Of a stretch of 43,225 bases of DNA, positions 24,399 to 33,466 are shown piece by piece. The notes below the pieces were generated by a model. It was not told where the DNA came from and did not search any database. It saw nothing but the letters and a program-made list of their open reading frames with translations. This DNA is from Verrucomicrobiota bacterium (GTDB lineage: Bacteria > Verrucomicrobiota > Verrucomicrobiia > Chthoniobacterales > JAFAMB01), in NCBI GenBank assembly GCA_019239825.1, contig JAFAZK010000282.1, positions 1 through 43,225 of the forward strand, given 5' to 3'. How positions within the stretch are numbered: the first letter of the stretch is position 1; each line of letters opens with the position of its first letter. A program made the position numbers and the translations under genes.

Positions 24399-25667
24399 AT
24401 GAAGCGCGTGATCGGCTACACTTTAGTAACCCTATTGGTGGGGTTGGACTTAGTGGTCGGTAGTTTCTTGTTGAGCTCGGGAAAAGCGCAAGTTTCCGGC
24501 GACGATGCCGCCGCCTGGCTACGCGTATTTACTCGGGCGTTTGAGCTCGTAAAACAAGATTACGTTGATCCTAAAAAGGCGACCTCGTCCCATTTATTAC
24601 ATGCCTCACTGCGGGAGATGTTGTCCAAGCTTGATCCGCATAGCGCTTATCTTGAGGCGGAAGACTATCAGGATTTCCAGGAGGAAAATCGGGGAGAGGT
24701 CACCGGTATCGGTATTGTGGTTGCCGATATCAATAGTCAACTGACGGTAGTATCGGCGGTGGAGGAGGCGCCCGCCGCCAAGGCTGGTATTGTCACCGGC
24801 GATCAAATCGTCGCTATCGAAGGTGTTAACGTCGAACACAAACGGGTAGAAGATATCGGTCCGCTTTTGCGGGGGGCCAAAGGCAGTACCGTCCACCTTA
24901 AAATTTACCGGCCATCGAGCAAAAGCGTCAGCGATATTCAAGTCACGCGGCAAATCTACCGGGTGACCAGTGTCCGAGATGCGCATCTCTTGGATGGCGG
25001 AGAAGCGGGTAAGTTCAAGATAGGGTATCTCCGGATTACAGAGTTTGATCAGCCAACTCCCACCGAGCTCGGCGCTCAGGTGGACGATCTGCTGGGCAAA
25101 GGGATGCAGGCTTTGATATTGGATCTCCGATTTAATCCGGGCGGGTTAGTCCAGAGCGCTATCGACACTTGTGGGATATTTCTGCCTCCCAAGACCATGG
25201 TGGTCTACACAGAAGGACGCGATGCTGGGTCCCATCAGGAGTTCTTTACCGATGCAGAGGCCAAACCTCGTCAGGGCTTTCCGCTTGTGATCCTGGTTAA
25301 CAACGAAAGCGCCAGCGCTTCGGAGATCGTTGCCGGTGCCATGAAGGATTTGCACCGTGCGATCATTGTCGGGCAAACGACGTTCGGGAAAGGTCTTGTG
25401 CAGGCCCAATTCGAGCTGCCGGACGGATCCGGCATGCGATTGACTGTGGCCAGATATTTCACGCCGAATCACGAAACCATTCAGGAGAAAGGCGTCAAAC
25501 CCGACATTGTCAGTCTGATGAATCGGGATGAAAACCGGGCCCTGTTGCTTCGGCAAAGAGGCAGTTTTCTGAATCCGGCGGAGCAAGAGCTGGTCGCGCA
25601 CCAGAAAGACCAGCAATTGGACCGAGCCGTTGATGCGCTCAAGGGGCTGCTAACCTACGAGGGGTAA
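24399..25667 (+). CDS. ctpA: S41 family C-terminal processing peptidase
   Basis: 422 aa from ATG 24399 (MKRVIGYTL), which gives an N-terminal signal or anchor helix (LVTLLVGLDLVVGSFLL). An earlier ATG at 24324 lies in a repeat arm. A PDZ domain at about 97-170 (GIGIVV; APAAKAGIVTGDQIVAIEG) precedes the S41 core: LDLRFNPGG, the catalytic serine in ESASASEIVAGAM (304-308), and the general-base lysine K331 in FGKGLVQ. It is a periplasmic Ser/Lys protease that trims C-termini or degrades tagged proteins. No functional link to the sugar genes is visible. Confidence 0.93.
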   Translation: MKRVIGYTLVTLLVGLDLVVGSFLLSSGKAQVSGDDAAAWLRVFTRAFELVKQDYVDPKKATSSHLLHASLREMLSKLDPHSAYLEAEDYQDFQEENRGEVTGIGIVVADINSQLTVVSAVEEAPAAKAGIVTGDQIVAIEGVNVEHKRVEDIGPLLRGAKGSTVHLKIYRPSSKSVSDIQVTRQIYRVTSVRDAHLLDGGEAGKFKIGYLRITEFDQPTPTELGAQVDDLLGKGMQALILDLRFNPGGLVQSAIDTCGIFLPPKTMVVYTEGRDAGSHQEFFTDAEAKPRQGFPLVILVNNESASASEIVAGAMKDLHRAIIVGQTTFGKGLVQAQFELPDGSGMRLTVARYFTPNHETIQEKGVKPDIVSLMNRDENRALLLRQRGSFLNPAEQELVAHQKDQQLDRAVDALKGLLTYEG

Positions 25668-25682
25668 GAAGCCAGAAGAAAT

Positions 25683-25943
25683 CCTCACGCAAAGACGCAA
25701 AGGCGCAAAGGTTCGGACCATGCAACAGGAGGTGTGCGGACGTACGGGTGCTTTGAGCCGGCCTGAGGGTGGGAAACGCTGAGCTTCACCGTGCGTGCAG
25801 CGTAAGGACAGCCTCGATCACTTCTCTAGCAATACGATTTTCCTCCAACGCTCAAAAACGAGAACAGCATAATATCGTATTATCAAAATCAAAACCTGAC
25901 CTGCATGGTCCAAATCTTTGCGCCTTTGCGTCTTTGCGTGAGG
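25683..25943. repeat. Inverted repeat with CGCAAAG octamer arms, 42-bp arms
   Basis: The left arm 25683-25724 (starting CCTCACGCAAAGACGCAAAG) and the right arm 25902-25943 are reverse complements over about 42 bases with a few mismatches; the match runs beyond the CGCAAAGG units into GGACCATGCA. The 177-base loop holds no gene. It lies between convergent ctpA and idnD. Relatives are at 27964-28388 and 37829-38013. Confidence 0.88.
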
Positions 25944-25965
25944 CTTTTTTTCTGGCTTCGTTCGC

Positions 25966-26997
25966 TCACGGTACCAAACTCACCTTAACCGATTGGCTCT
26001 TGTCGGAGGCGAGGCTGAAGGCGTCGAGCGCCGACTTGAGCGGCATGCGGTGGGTGATCAACGGCTTCACATTGATCCGGCCTTTTTCCAAGAGCCGCAC
26101 GGCATTCGCGTACTCTTGATAAAACCGGAAGGTGCCGACTACCTCGATTTCTTTGGCTAGAATGCGGCCAAAGGGGAGTTGCGCGCTCGAGAGCATCCCG
26201 ATTTGGACCATACGTCCGCCCGGTCCGAGGGATTCGAGGCAATTGATCATAGCCGGCACCGCTCCGGCGGCCTCCAGCGCGATGTCGAATTCGCCACGCT
26301 CGCTCACCGCTTCTTTCAGGGCTTCCGGGTTGTCCGCCACGTTAAGCGCATAGTCCAGATCCAATTCCGATGCCAGCTTCAGGGGCGACGCGAACCGATC
26401 TGTGATCGTGACCTCGAGCGCGCCAGCGAAACGAGCTGCAATACCGGCTAGGAGCCCGATTGGTCCGGCCCCGGTGACCAAAACCTTTTTAGAGTTAAGA
26501 TTTCCGGCTTGGTTAATTGCATGCAGGACCACTGCTAGTGGTTCGGCACAAGCAACCTCAGGAAATGAGATCTCCGTGTTGAGGCGGACACATTGCGTCT
26601 CTGCCGCTACGAAAAACTCAGCAAACCCTCCTTGCATATGAGGGAATTTGGAAGCGCTGCCAAAGAAATAGACGTCCTTGCAGAGATTACCCCGCCCAGC
26701 TCGACATTGGTCGCAGACGCCGCAGTAACGCGCTGGATTCACGGCAACTCGATCGCCTGGTTTGAGCGAGGTCACACCAGGTCCGCATTTTACGATCTCG
26801 CCGGCCACCTCATGGCCGAGGATCATCGGTTGCCTGATCTTGAAATCGGCCACGCCACCTTCGTGAAAGTAGTGCAGATCGGACCCGCAGATTCCTCCGG
26901 CGCCCAGCCTGACGAGTACCTCGTTAGCACCGGGTTCAGGGGTATCGCGGTTTTCTAGCCGAAGATCATGGGCACCGTGAATGACGCAGGAGAGCAT
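25966..26997 (-). CDS. idnD: L-idonate 5-dehydrogenase (zinc alcohol dehydrogenase family)
   Basis: 343 aa. Catalytic zinc ligands C37 (GGICGSD) and H62-E63 (GHE); structural zinc cysteines C92, C95, C98 and C106. Rossmann motif GAGPIGLLAG. The stretch SDLHYFHEGGVADFKIRQPM is distinctive of L-idonate 5-dehydrogenase. The reaction is L-idonate to 5-keto-D-gluconate with NAD(P). The gene is divergent from a gluconate 5-dehydrogenase-like SDR, the next enzyme of the pathway, which supports the call. Sorbitol or another polyol dehydrogenase is the alternative. Confidence 0.88.
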   Translation of the reverse strand: MLSCVIHGAHDLRLENRDTPEPGANEVLVRLGAGGICGSDLHYFHEGGVADFKIRQPMILGHEVAGEIVKCGPGVTSLKPGDRVAVNPARYCGVCDQCRAGRGNLCKDVYFFGSASKFPHMQGGFAEFFVAAETQCVRLNTEISFPEVACAEPLAVVLHAINQAGNLNSKKVLVTGAGPIGLLAGIAARFAGALEVTITDRFASPLKLASELDLDYALNVADNPEALKEAVSERGEFDIALEAAGAVPAMINCLESLGPGGRMVQIGMLSSAQLPFGRILAKEIEVVGTFRFYQEYANAVRLLEKGRINVKPLITHRMPLKSALDAFSLASDKSQSVKVSLVP

Positions 26998-27006
26998 GGG
27001 ACAAAT

Positions 27007-27135
27007 GGTTCTAAATTAGAGGTTAAGTTACAGGTTCCGGGTTGAGCCTGAGCCAGACGCGTCGCCGACACAAACTTTTCGCGGCTTGCCCGTAGGAGCT
27101 AAAAACATAAAACGTAAAACCTATAACCTAAAACT
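27007..27135. repeat. Degenerate heptamer inverted repeat in the idnD/idnO promoter region
   Basis: The left arm (about 27007-27047) has GGTTCTAAATTAGAGGTTAAG. The right arm (about 27095-27135) has TAAAACATAAAACGTAAAACC-like units that are its loose complement, related to 6189-6282. It fills the space between the divergent idn genes. Confidence 0.55.
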
Positions 27136-27145
27136 ACTTCTCATC

Positions 27146-27904
27146 GTGGAACTTTTTAACCTATCCAACCGCCGTATCCTCGTTACCGGATCTAATGCCG
27201 GTCTAGGGTTTGCCATTGCCCGAGGTCTTGCTCTGCATGGGGCCACAGTGATCCTTAACGGTCGTAATCCGGAAAAACTTCGGTCGGCTGCGAACCTTCT
27301 CAGGAAAGAAGGTTTAGCGGTCGAAGAGGCGCGGTTTGATGTCACAAACGAAGCGGAGATTAGTACCGCAACCAGGGAGCTCTTATCAGGAGGTCCGATT
27401 GATGTCCTGATCAATAATGCCGGGATCCAGAGGCGAGTGCGGTTAGATGAAATTTCTTTGGCGACTTGGTCTGAGGTGATTGAGACCAATTTGACCAGCG
27501 CAATGCTAGTTTCGCGCGAGGTGGTCAAAGGCATGATCGCCCGACAGCAGGGCAAGGTCATCAACATCTGTTCGGTGATGAGTGATTTTGCGAGAACAAC
27601 CACCGGACCGTACACGGCCGCAAAGGGGGGCCTCAAGATGCTCACCAAAATGATGTGTGCGGACTGGGCGCAATTCAATATTCAAATCAATTCTATCGGA
27701 CCCGGCTATTTCATTACGGAAATGACTCAGGTGCTGGCGGATAATCCGGAGTTCGACGCGTGGGTCAAACAAAGGACACCGGCTAAACGTTGGGGAGTAC
27801 CGGCTGAACTTGTCGGAGCAGCAGTCTTCCTGAGCAGCGATGCCTCTTCATTCGTAAATGGACAGATGCTTTATGTCGACGGCGGTATGACCGCCGTGCT
27901 ATAG
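27146..27904 (+). CDS. idnO: Gluconate 5-dehydrogenase-like SDR
   Basis: 252 aa from GTG 27146 (MELFNLSNRRILVTG if read as Met). A longer frame from 27086 would translate the repeat arm and is rejected. The N-terminal LFNLSNRRILVTGSNAGLG, NNAGIQRR, YTAAKGG (catalytic Tyr, Lys) and MLYVDGG tail fit IdnO/Gno-type SDRs, which reduce 5-keto-D-gluconate to D-gluconate with NADPH. With idnD it makes a two-step L-idonate to gluconate route. Gluconate kinase and 6-phosphogluconate dehydratase are not seen nearby; KDPG aldolase is 14 kb away. Confidence 0.85.
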   Translation: MELFNLSNRRILVTGSNAGLGFAIARGLALHGATVILNGRNPEKLRSAANLLRKEGLAVEEARFDVTNEAEISTATRELLSGGPIDVLINNAGIQRRVRLDEISLATWSEVIETNLTSAMLVSREVVKGMIARQQGKVINICSVMSDFARTTTGPYTAAKGGLKMLTKMMCADWAQFNIQINSIGPGYFITEMTQVLADNPEFDAWVKQRTPAKRWGVPAELVGAAVFLSSDASSFVNGQMLYVDGGMTAVL

Positions 27905-28411
27905 GCCGGGCCTTGCCCACAGAAGGTCGCAAAGGGGCGTACCGGCAACTCAATCAAAGAAAACCTCACGCCAAGACGCAAAGGAAAGACAGACGAACCG
28001 CAGATGCACGCAGATTTACGCGGATAGGCAATCAAGGACCAGAGCGTAGCCTAGTAAAACCGCGTAGCGGCGAAATATTTATAGCCTGGGCGAAGCCCTA
28101 GGTATTGGATTCAAAAAGACGATAAGCGCTGAGGGCGCGTAAGAAACGGCCGTCGTGCCTTTTTGTTGGGTCGAGCACGCTGTAGAAAAGAGGTTCCCTC
28201 TGTCGGGCTTTCAGCGCTAATCGGATTTTTTTATGGCTTACCTAGGGCTCGAGGACTCGCCCTAGGCTATAAATATTTCACCGCTACGCGGCTTAACTAG
28301 GTTGCGCTGTAGTTCTTGATTCCGCGTCTGTGTAAATCTGCGTCCATCGGCGGTTGTTGCCCTTTGCGCCTTGGCGTCTTTGCGTGAGTTTTTTCTGCGT
28401 TTCTTCCCGGG
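27905..28411. repeat. Concentric set of four nested inverted repeats
   Basis: No gene in this 507-base region. From outside to inside: CGCAAAG-type arms (27964-27984 and 28361-28388); arms with CCGCAGATGCACGCAGATTT (27996-28024 and 28321-28354); long arms of about 62-70 bases with CCGCGTAGCGGCGAAATATT (28042-28104 and 28239-28308); and inner arms with GATAAGCGCTGAG (28112-28136 and 28204-28232). The outermost belongs to the family at 25683 and 37829. The whole could fold into one extended cruciform or RNA hairpin. Confidence 0.88.
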
Positions 28412-29038
28412 TCACGCGGGCTTCACGACTCGCCATTCCGGTTCCAGGGCGAAATGATAGCTAACTAGCGATTTGGTATAGCTTTCCGTCTCTGCTTGGT
28501 GGCTGGTTGCCGGGAAGACAGTGGTCTGAAAGTTCTCTAATGCTGCCCGATCGCGCCAGAAAGATGCGCCTAGAAATCGGTCCCGATTGCCTTCTACGTG
28601 GCAGATCAGCGCCCCTAACATTCCATCTGCGGATCCCAAAGCGGGGTTCCAGATCTCCATTTGCCGGGCCACGAAAATCGGCGAGCTGTTCGGCTGTAGG
28701 GTGAAGTCACTAACTCGCAAGCATTCTGCTGATCCCGCCAAAAGCCGGGGATCTGGTTGATTGATGTGCATGATCACGCCAGCAATGGTGATCTCGATGT
28801 GTTCACAGACCTCTTTTTGCTGGAGTGCTAGCTCGGCGTAGCCGGTTTCCATGAATTGGCGATAAGCGCCGAAATTGCGCCATATTCGTAAGATGCCAGC
28901 TTTTGCCGGAAATGCGTCTACCCAACCGCCGACTTGAACGATAAACCCGTCGTACTTTACCAGGTCCGACCACTGCTTTTGAGCGTCAGCAAATGCCGCC
29001 CGGTTCGAGGCGTCTACCGCGATCCATTTTGCCAGCAT
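28412..29038 (-). CDS. YdbC/DUF4937-like protein
   Basis: 208 aa. MLAKWIAVDASNRAAFADAQKQWSDLVKYDGFIVQVGGW resembles the YdbC family, which has ferredoxin-like alpha/beta barrel modules. Two similar halves seem present: around residues 1-95, and 105-200 (FVARQMEIWNPALGSADGMLGALI...FLGASFWRDRAALENFQTTVF). The second is reminiscent of antibiotic-biosynthesis-monooxygenase-type dimeric barrels. No catalytic residues are obvious and function is unknown. It stands alone between repeat regions. Confidence 0.7.
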   Translation of the reverse strand: MLAKWIAVDASNRAAFADAQKQWSDLVKYDGFIVQVGGWVDAFPAKAGILRIWRNFGAYRQFMETGYAELALQQKEVCEHIEITIAGVIMHINQPDPRLLAGSAECLRVSDFTLQPNSSPIFVARQMEIWNPALGSADGMLGALICHVEGNRDRFLGASFWRDRAALENFQTTVFPATSHQAETESYTKSLVSYHFALEPEWRVVKPA

Positions 29039-29128
29039 GACCGGTCAGTTTCCGATGAGATCCGCTGCCAAGCAATCGGGGATTAGTAACTCCAAGATCC
29101 AAGGCAAATTCAGGAGAATGATTTCACT

Positions 29129-29193
29129 GCAAGGCCGCAAAGGCCACAAAGAAGGATTTTTCTGCCGGTATCTTTGCGGCCTTCGTGGCCTTG
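29129..29193. repeat. Short inverted repeat with GGCCGCAAA/GGCCACAAA units
   Basis: The left arm 29129-29154 (GCAAGGCCGCAAAGGCCACA) and the right arm 29171-29193 (CTTTGCGGCCTTCGTGGCC) are reverse complements with small changes. The loop is about 16 bases. Related arms flank 38651-38820. Confidence 0.75.
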
Positions 29194-29243
29194 TTATGAA
29201 TGATTTCTAGCTTTGCGCCTTCGTGTGAGATGATCTGGCTTTA

Positions 29244-30271
29244 ATGCGCGTTCTAATTATTGGCGGGACCCGATTCATTGGATGGCATATTGCGTCCGCC
29301 TTAATCCGGGCTGGGCATAGCGTCTGTGTGTTTCACCGAGGCTCAACCCCGCTAAGAGGGCTGAATGGTGCGTCCGAAATTCTCGGCGAAAAAGAAAATC
29401 TGTCCTCTTATCGAGAACGGTTTCGTGATTTTCATCCGAAATGGTGATCGATTGCATCGGTTACACGGAAACCGACGGACGACGGCTCATCCAGACTTTT
29501 GCCGGCTGGATTCCGCGCCTGATTTTTTTGAGCAGTTGCGACGTCTATCGCGCCCATGCAGTTTTGCACCGGGCAACCGATGATCCCGTGCAAGTCACGC
29601 CGCTGACTGAGGATTCGCCTTTGCGCACCAACATTTACCCTTATCGGAACTACGCCTCTGGACCGGAGGACTGGCAGTATGATTACGATAAAATTCCGAT
29701 AGAAAGAATGTTGGTAGATGAACCCGGGCTACGGACAACGATATTCAGGTTGCCAGCGGTTTACGGTCCGCGCGACTATCGGCTCCGAGTTTGGGAGTAT
29801 CTAAGGAAAATGGACGTCGGGCGACAAGCAATCGTGCTGGCGTTCACGCTCAGCAATTGGTGTTGGGGACGGGGATATGTGAACAACATCGCCGCGGCCA
29901 TCAGCCATTTTCTCAGTGAAGATTCGGCGTCATCGGCTGTATTTAATCTGGGCGATCCAGTTGCTCTTTCGGAAGCGCAATGGGTTGAACACATTGCCGG
30001 AATCGCAGGCTGGGCGGGTAAGATCGCGATTGTTCCGGACGATCAGTTGCCAGATCCGCTTAAAGTGCCATTCAATGCGGCTCAAAATTGGACGGTCGAT
30101 GCAAGCCGCTTCCGAAGTGAAACCGGGTTTACAGAACCCTTTACCCTTGAAGAATCGCTCGAAGAGACGATCACTTGGCTCCGATCAAATCCACCGAGCG
30201 TTCCCGCCGAACGGCTGGAACGCTGGGAACAAGAGGACGCGGCGGAAGATAAATGGTTGGCAGGAACTTAG
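29244..30271 (+). pseudogene. NAD-dependent epimerase/dehydratase, frameshifted
   Basis: Two frames make one protein. 29244-29447 encodes 67 aa with the Rossmann start VLIIGGTRFIGWHIASALIRAGH and VFHRG, ending ...DFHPKW-stop. 29441-30271 continues with MVIDCIGYTETDGRRLIQTF, FLSSCDVYRAH, a PYRNYASGPEDWQYDYDKIPIE catalytic region (Tyr-x3-Lys) cut by the usual spacing, and RLPAVYGPRD. Relatives read through here as DFHPDVVID-like, so one base is missing (or two added) near 29437-29445. It may be a true frameshift mutation, a sequencing error in AAA, or two coupled frames overlapping by 7 bases. If intact it would be a nucleotide-sugar or isoflavone-reductase-like epimerase. Confidence 0.8.
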
Positions 30272-30543
30272 GACGATGCCGGCGGCATAGCATCAATTGG
30301 CGCGTACGCATCACCCGTGTCGGAGGGAGCCGCATTAGATCTGTTCCGTCCATGGTATAGGCAGAAGCTAGGACACGCCGATTAAATGTTCCGGCCTTTC
30401 GGAGTCCTTCGATAGGCATCAGACCTTTGCCAAGCTTTCTTCTTCGGGTTCAGCCAAAGGGAGCGAGAGTCGTGCTACATCTCCTCGAATTCCTTGACTC
30501 TCACTTGAAAATGCTGATTTAATCCCGATCCCAAGGCCGATCA

Positions 30544-32271
30544 ATGAATGGCCAAACTGAGCAATCGCAGGTCCGATGCCCGCCGCTGGTAAAGAACGTT
30601 GACGTCATCGCCATCACGATAGTCTTTATCGGCGTCATCTGGGGTGTTGCTCAGCGCAATAATCTGCCTTCGGTACCGCTTTTGACGCCGGACAGCTGGG
30701 GTTACCTGAATCCAGCGTTGTCCTGGGTTGGAGGTCATGGATTTCAACAAACGCACGGGCGTGAGTGGCTTTATCCGGCGATCCTTACCGCCACGATCAA
30801 GCTTGCCGGGGATTTCAGCTGGATCGTTAGGCTTCAGCAGTTCCTCAGTGTACTTGCCGCACTGCTATTGTGGTTCGGGGTCAGGCTTTGGCTGTCGATT
30901 TTTCCGCGGCGATCTGCTATCTGTCACGGCGCCGGAGTTCTGCTTGGAGCAATCGCCGCATTTGTTTACGTTCTAGGTACGACCCAGATCAGAAACGAGC
31001 TGACGATCGGCCCAGAAGGATTGCTTAGCTTTTTCATTATCACCAATCTCATTTGCGCTTTGGCTTATCTAAGAGCGCGATGGGTAACCAGGCAACCCCG
31101 TTTGGCGATCGTGTTTGGCGCCGGAGCGCTACTGTTATGCTATGCCGTTGTCAAGTTAAGGCCCAGTTGGACATTAGCGCTAATTCCCTTTTTGTGCCTA
31201 TTGGTCGTTGGCGGGTTCGGATCTGGTTCCCGCCTTTTGCGCATCGCGCCGATAGCGGCAGGCCTACTATTAAGCGGAGGAGCCTGCATGTTGCCGCACT
31301 TTCTGCAGTTCCGGCCCGATTTGGAGTCAAGAACGTTCTTACCTTTCGACCTGGTGCAAATTCATGCTGCCCAAATTATCCAGAACGCCGAGCGACATCA
31401 CCTCTCAGAGGATGGCGAAGCGAGATCGGATGATATCGAAATCCGTTTCTACCAGGAGTTGAAACAAGCGTGGAGCGAAGCACGAACGCGCCCGGTCAGA
31501 AGCCCGACGTTGGGTTTCGACCACAACTACATCCAGTATCAGCGCAACCTATTTTCAACATTTCAGTCCGAATATGAATTGACTGACGACGCTTTGATCA
31601 AGCTCTGCTATGGAGTCTATTTTCGGGTCTGGCGAGAGAGTCCAGCAATGATGATCGCAAAGATTGCTAAACAGTTGCGTCTGTTTCTGATTTGTCCCTC
31701 ACAAGATTTCTCGGCTGGCGCATTGTATCGCAGCCGCTTTCTGGAGTCGCCGTTCGGTCCTTCCTTTGAGGAGTTGATAGCAGACGCTAAATCCACGGAT
31801 TATATCAATCAGCCTGCTTATGTCTATTATGTGAATCGCCTCCAGAAAGTCTACACCGAAGGGCTGCAAATAAATCGGGTGCCTGTCCAGCGCTATCTAG
31901 CAGTCCTGTTCGCGAGACTCTCCTTTTGGATTCAAATCGTTTTTTTTGCCGCGCTCTTCTGTATTTCATTCACGAAACGATTTCGCGATCTCCGGATCTC
32001 AGGATGGGCCGCCGCTTTGGTTGCTGCAGCTCTGTACGGGAACGTCCTCACGGTCAGCATCGTAAACACGCTGGAAGTGGGCCGATATCGAACCAGCTAC
32101 GCCCCTGCGTTGTTGCTAACGCTGGTCATCATGACGGTATTTATAATTCAGGTTTGTGAGCGGCTTTTCCGGCGGCGAGAAATAGAAGTGGGTCAGCATA
32201 GAAAAATGGAGCGCGCTGAGGACCAAAACGCCTGGACTGCCGCGGCTCCCTGTTCGGGTGGAACGACCTAG
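30544..32271 (+). CDS. Large multi-pass membrane protein, glycosyltransferase-39-like
   Basis: 575 aa with about ten or more predicted TM helices. An early loop reads LLTPDSWGYLNPALSWVGGHGFQQTHGREWLYPAIL. The order Asp-containing PDSxxYL, a Gly-rich turn and R-x-x-YP is like the first periplasmic loop of GT39-type and related mannosyltransferases. A large soluble loop (about residues 270-430) lies between TM groups, and the C-terminus is charged and cytoplasmic. Likely role: transfer of a sugar from a lipid carrier. Family assignment is tentative. Confidence 0.6.
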   Translation: MNGQTEQSQVRCPPLVKNVDVIAITIVFIGVIWGVAQRNNLPSVPLLTPDSWGYLNPALSWVGGHGFQQTHGREWLYPAILTATIKLAGDFSWIVRLQQFLSVLAALLLWFGVRLWLSIFPRRSAICHGAGVLLGAIAAFVYVLGTTQIRNELTIGPEGLLSFFIITNLICALAYLRARWVTRQPRLAIVFGAGALLLCYAVVKLRPSWTLALIPFLCLLVVGGFGSGSRLLRIAPIAAGLLLSGGACMLPHFLQFRPDLESRTFLPFDLVQIHAAQIIQNAERHHLSEDGEARSDDIEIRFYQELKQAWSEARTRPVRSPTLGFDHNYIQYQRNLFSTFQSEYELTDDALIKLCYGVYFRVWRESPAMMIAKIAKQLRLFLICPSQDFSAGALYRSRFLESPFGPSFEELIADAKSTDYINQPAYVYYVNRLQKVYTEGLQINRVPVQRYLAVLFARLSFWIQIVFFAALFCISFTKRFRDLRISGWAAALVAAALYGNVLTVSIVNTLEVGRYRTSYAPALLLTLVIMTVFIIQVCERLFRRREIEVGQHRKMERAEDQNAWTAAAPCSGGTT

Positions 32272-32494
32272 AGACGTTTTCAACCGCAGCGTGTTGAAGG
32301 TGCGTTGGGTCCCGGGCGTCCCGGCTTATCGAACGCCATACCCGCAAACGGTCTTTCTGCGCCGACATCCGACAGACCTGAAAATGTGGATGCAACGCCC
32401 CCGACCCGTATGGTGATTGCGCGGCTTCCTCGGTTGCGCCGCTTAGGTTGACGTGCACAGACAACCGCTGGAGCGTTTCCTAACCGCTGACGCT

Positions 32495-33466
32495 ATGCTC
32501 GACTACAACACCAAGTTTGATCGGCGCGAGTCAACGACGATCTTGGATGAGGCAGAGATTCGTGGGCTCGTCCGTTCGCACCTCGGCGGCTCCGAAATAG
32601 AGTCTGTATCGGTCCTCACGGGAGGTTTTGTTAATTCCAATTACCGTCTTGTGCTACCAGATCGTCGTTCACTGGTTTTGAGGATCGCGGCTAGACCCGG
32701 TGCCTTGAAGAAAGAGCTTAGAGTTCTGAAACATGTTCAGGGCGCTGTTCCGGTTCCGGCGGTCGTCGCTGAAGATTTTTACGGGCCACGTCCGTTTGCT
32801 TTGCTCGAGTTTATCGAGGGGACGCTGCTCTCCGATGGTCTGGGCTCACTCCCGGCTGTCGATCTGACCCGCGTTGCGTTTGAGACGGGAGGCTCTCTTC
32901 ACGCCATCCATTCATTCGACTTGGGCAGGGCAGGATGGTTCGATGAGAATTTCGTGTTCGATCCGACGTTTGAGAATTTCGGCGGCGGTCTTTACGAATA
33001 TATTTGTTCGAATCTCGTGTCGGGACGGGTTCGGGAACGCCTCGGTGAAAATCTGGCTGCCTGCGCGTTGGAGTACGTTCAGGCGAATCGAGACGCGTAC
33101 TGGTCGATTCCAAATTCTACTCGCCTTATTCATTGCGATTATAACCTGAAAAACATTCTGATCAGGAAAGCCGGCTCCGTTTGGAAACTGGCCGGCGTGT
33201 TGGATTGGGAGTTCGCCATGGCGGGGTCTCCTTTGGTGGACATCGGAAATTTCTTGCGGTTCGAGGATGAACTACCACCGGGATTTAGTAAGGCCTTTAT
33301 CAAGGGTTATCTGTCGAACTCAATCGGCTTCCCGGATAATTGGAGAGGAGTCGCGCGACTTCTCGATCTGGCCGCAATGATAAATTTTTTGGATAGCGAA
33401 GAAGAAACTCCCAAGTCCTTTCGCACCGCGGTCTCCTTGATCGCAAAGACGGTCGGGGCACGGTAA
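32495..33466 (+). CDS. APH-type phosphotransferase
   Basis: 323 aa from ATG 32495; a GTG at 32453 would add 14 residues. The kinase-like fold has IAARPGALKKELRVLKHV (Lys and Glu of the N-lobe), the Brenner motif LIHCDYNLKNIL (HxDxxxxN, catalytic Asp) and VLDWEFAMAGSPLVDIG (metal-binding Asp). Members phosphorylate aminoglycosides, choline, homoserine, fructosamines and others; substrate is not visible. No clear partner: a membrane protein lies upstream and cytosine deaminase downstream, each separated by repeat or spacer DNA. Confidence 0.85.
   Translation: MLDYNTKFDRRESTTILDEAEIRGLVRSHLGGSEIESVSVLTGGFVNSNYRLVLPDRRSLVLRIAARPGALKKELRVLKHVQGAVPVPAVVAEDFYGPRPFALLEFIEGTLLSDGLGSLPAVDLTRVAFETGGSLHAIHSFDLGRAGWFDENFVFDPTFENFGGGLYEYICSNLVSGRVRERLGENLAACALEYVQANRDAYWSIPNSTRLIHCDYNLKNILIRKAGSVWKLAGVLDWEFAMAGSPLVDIGNFLRFEDELPPGFSKAFIKGYLSNSIGFPDNWRGVARLLDLAAMINFLDSEEETPKSFRTAVSLIAKTVGAR

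Noticed and set aside
27905..28411. Rho-independent terminators at the large hairpins
   Set aside because: Stems are far longer than normal terminators, loops are tens to hundreds of bases and U-runs do not follow most of them. Transcription-ending function remains possible but is not shown.
32141..32464. Minus-strand 107-codon open frame
   Set aside because: Antisense to the end of the membrane protein gene and its 3' spacer, with an unlikely composition.
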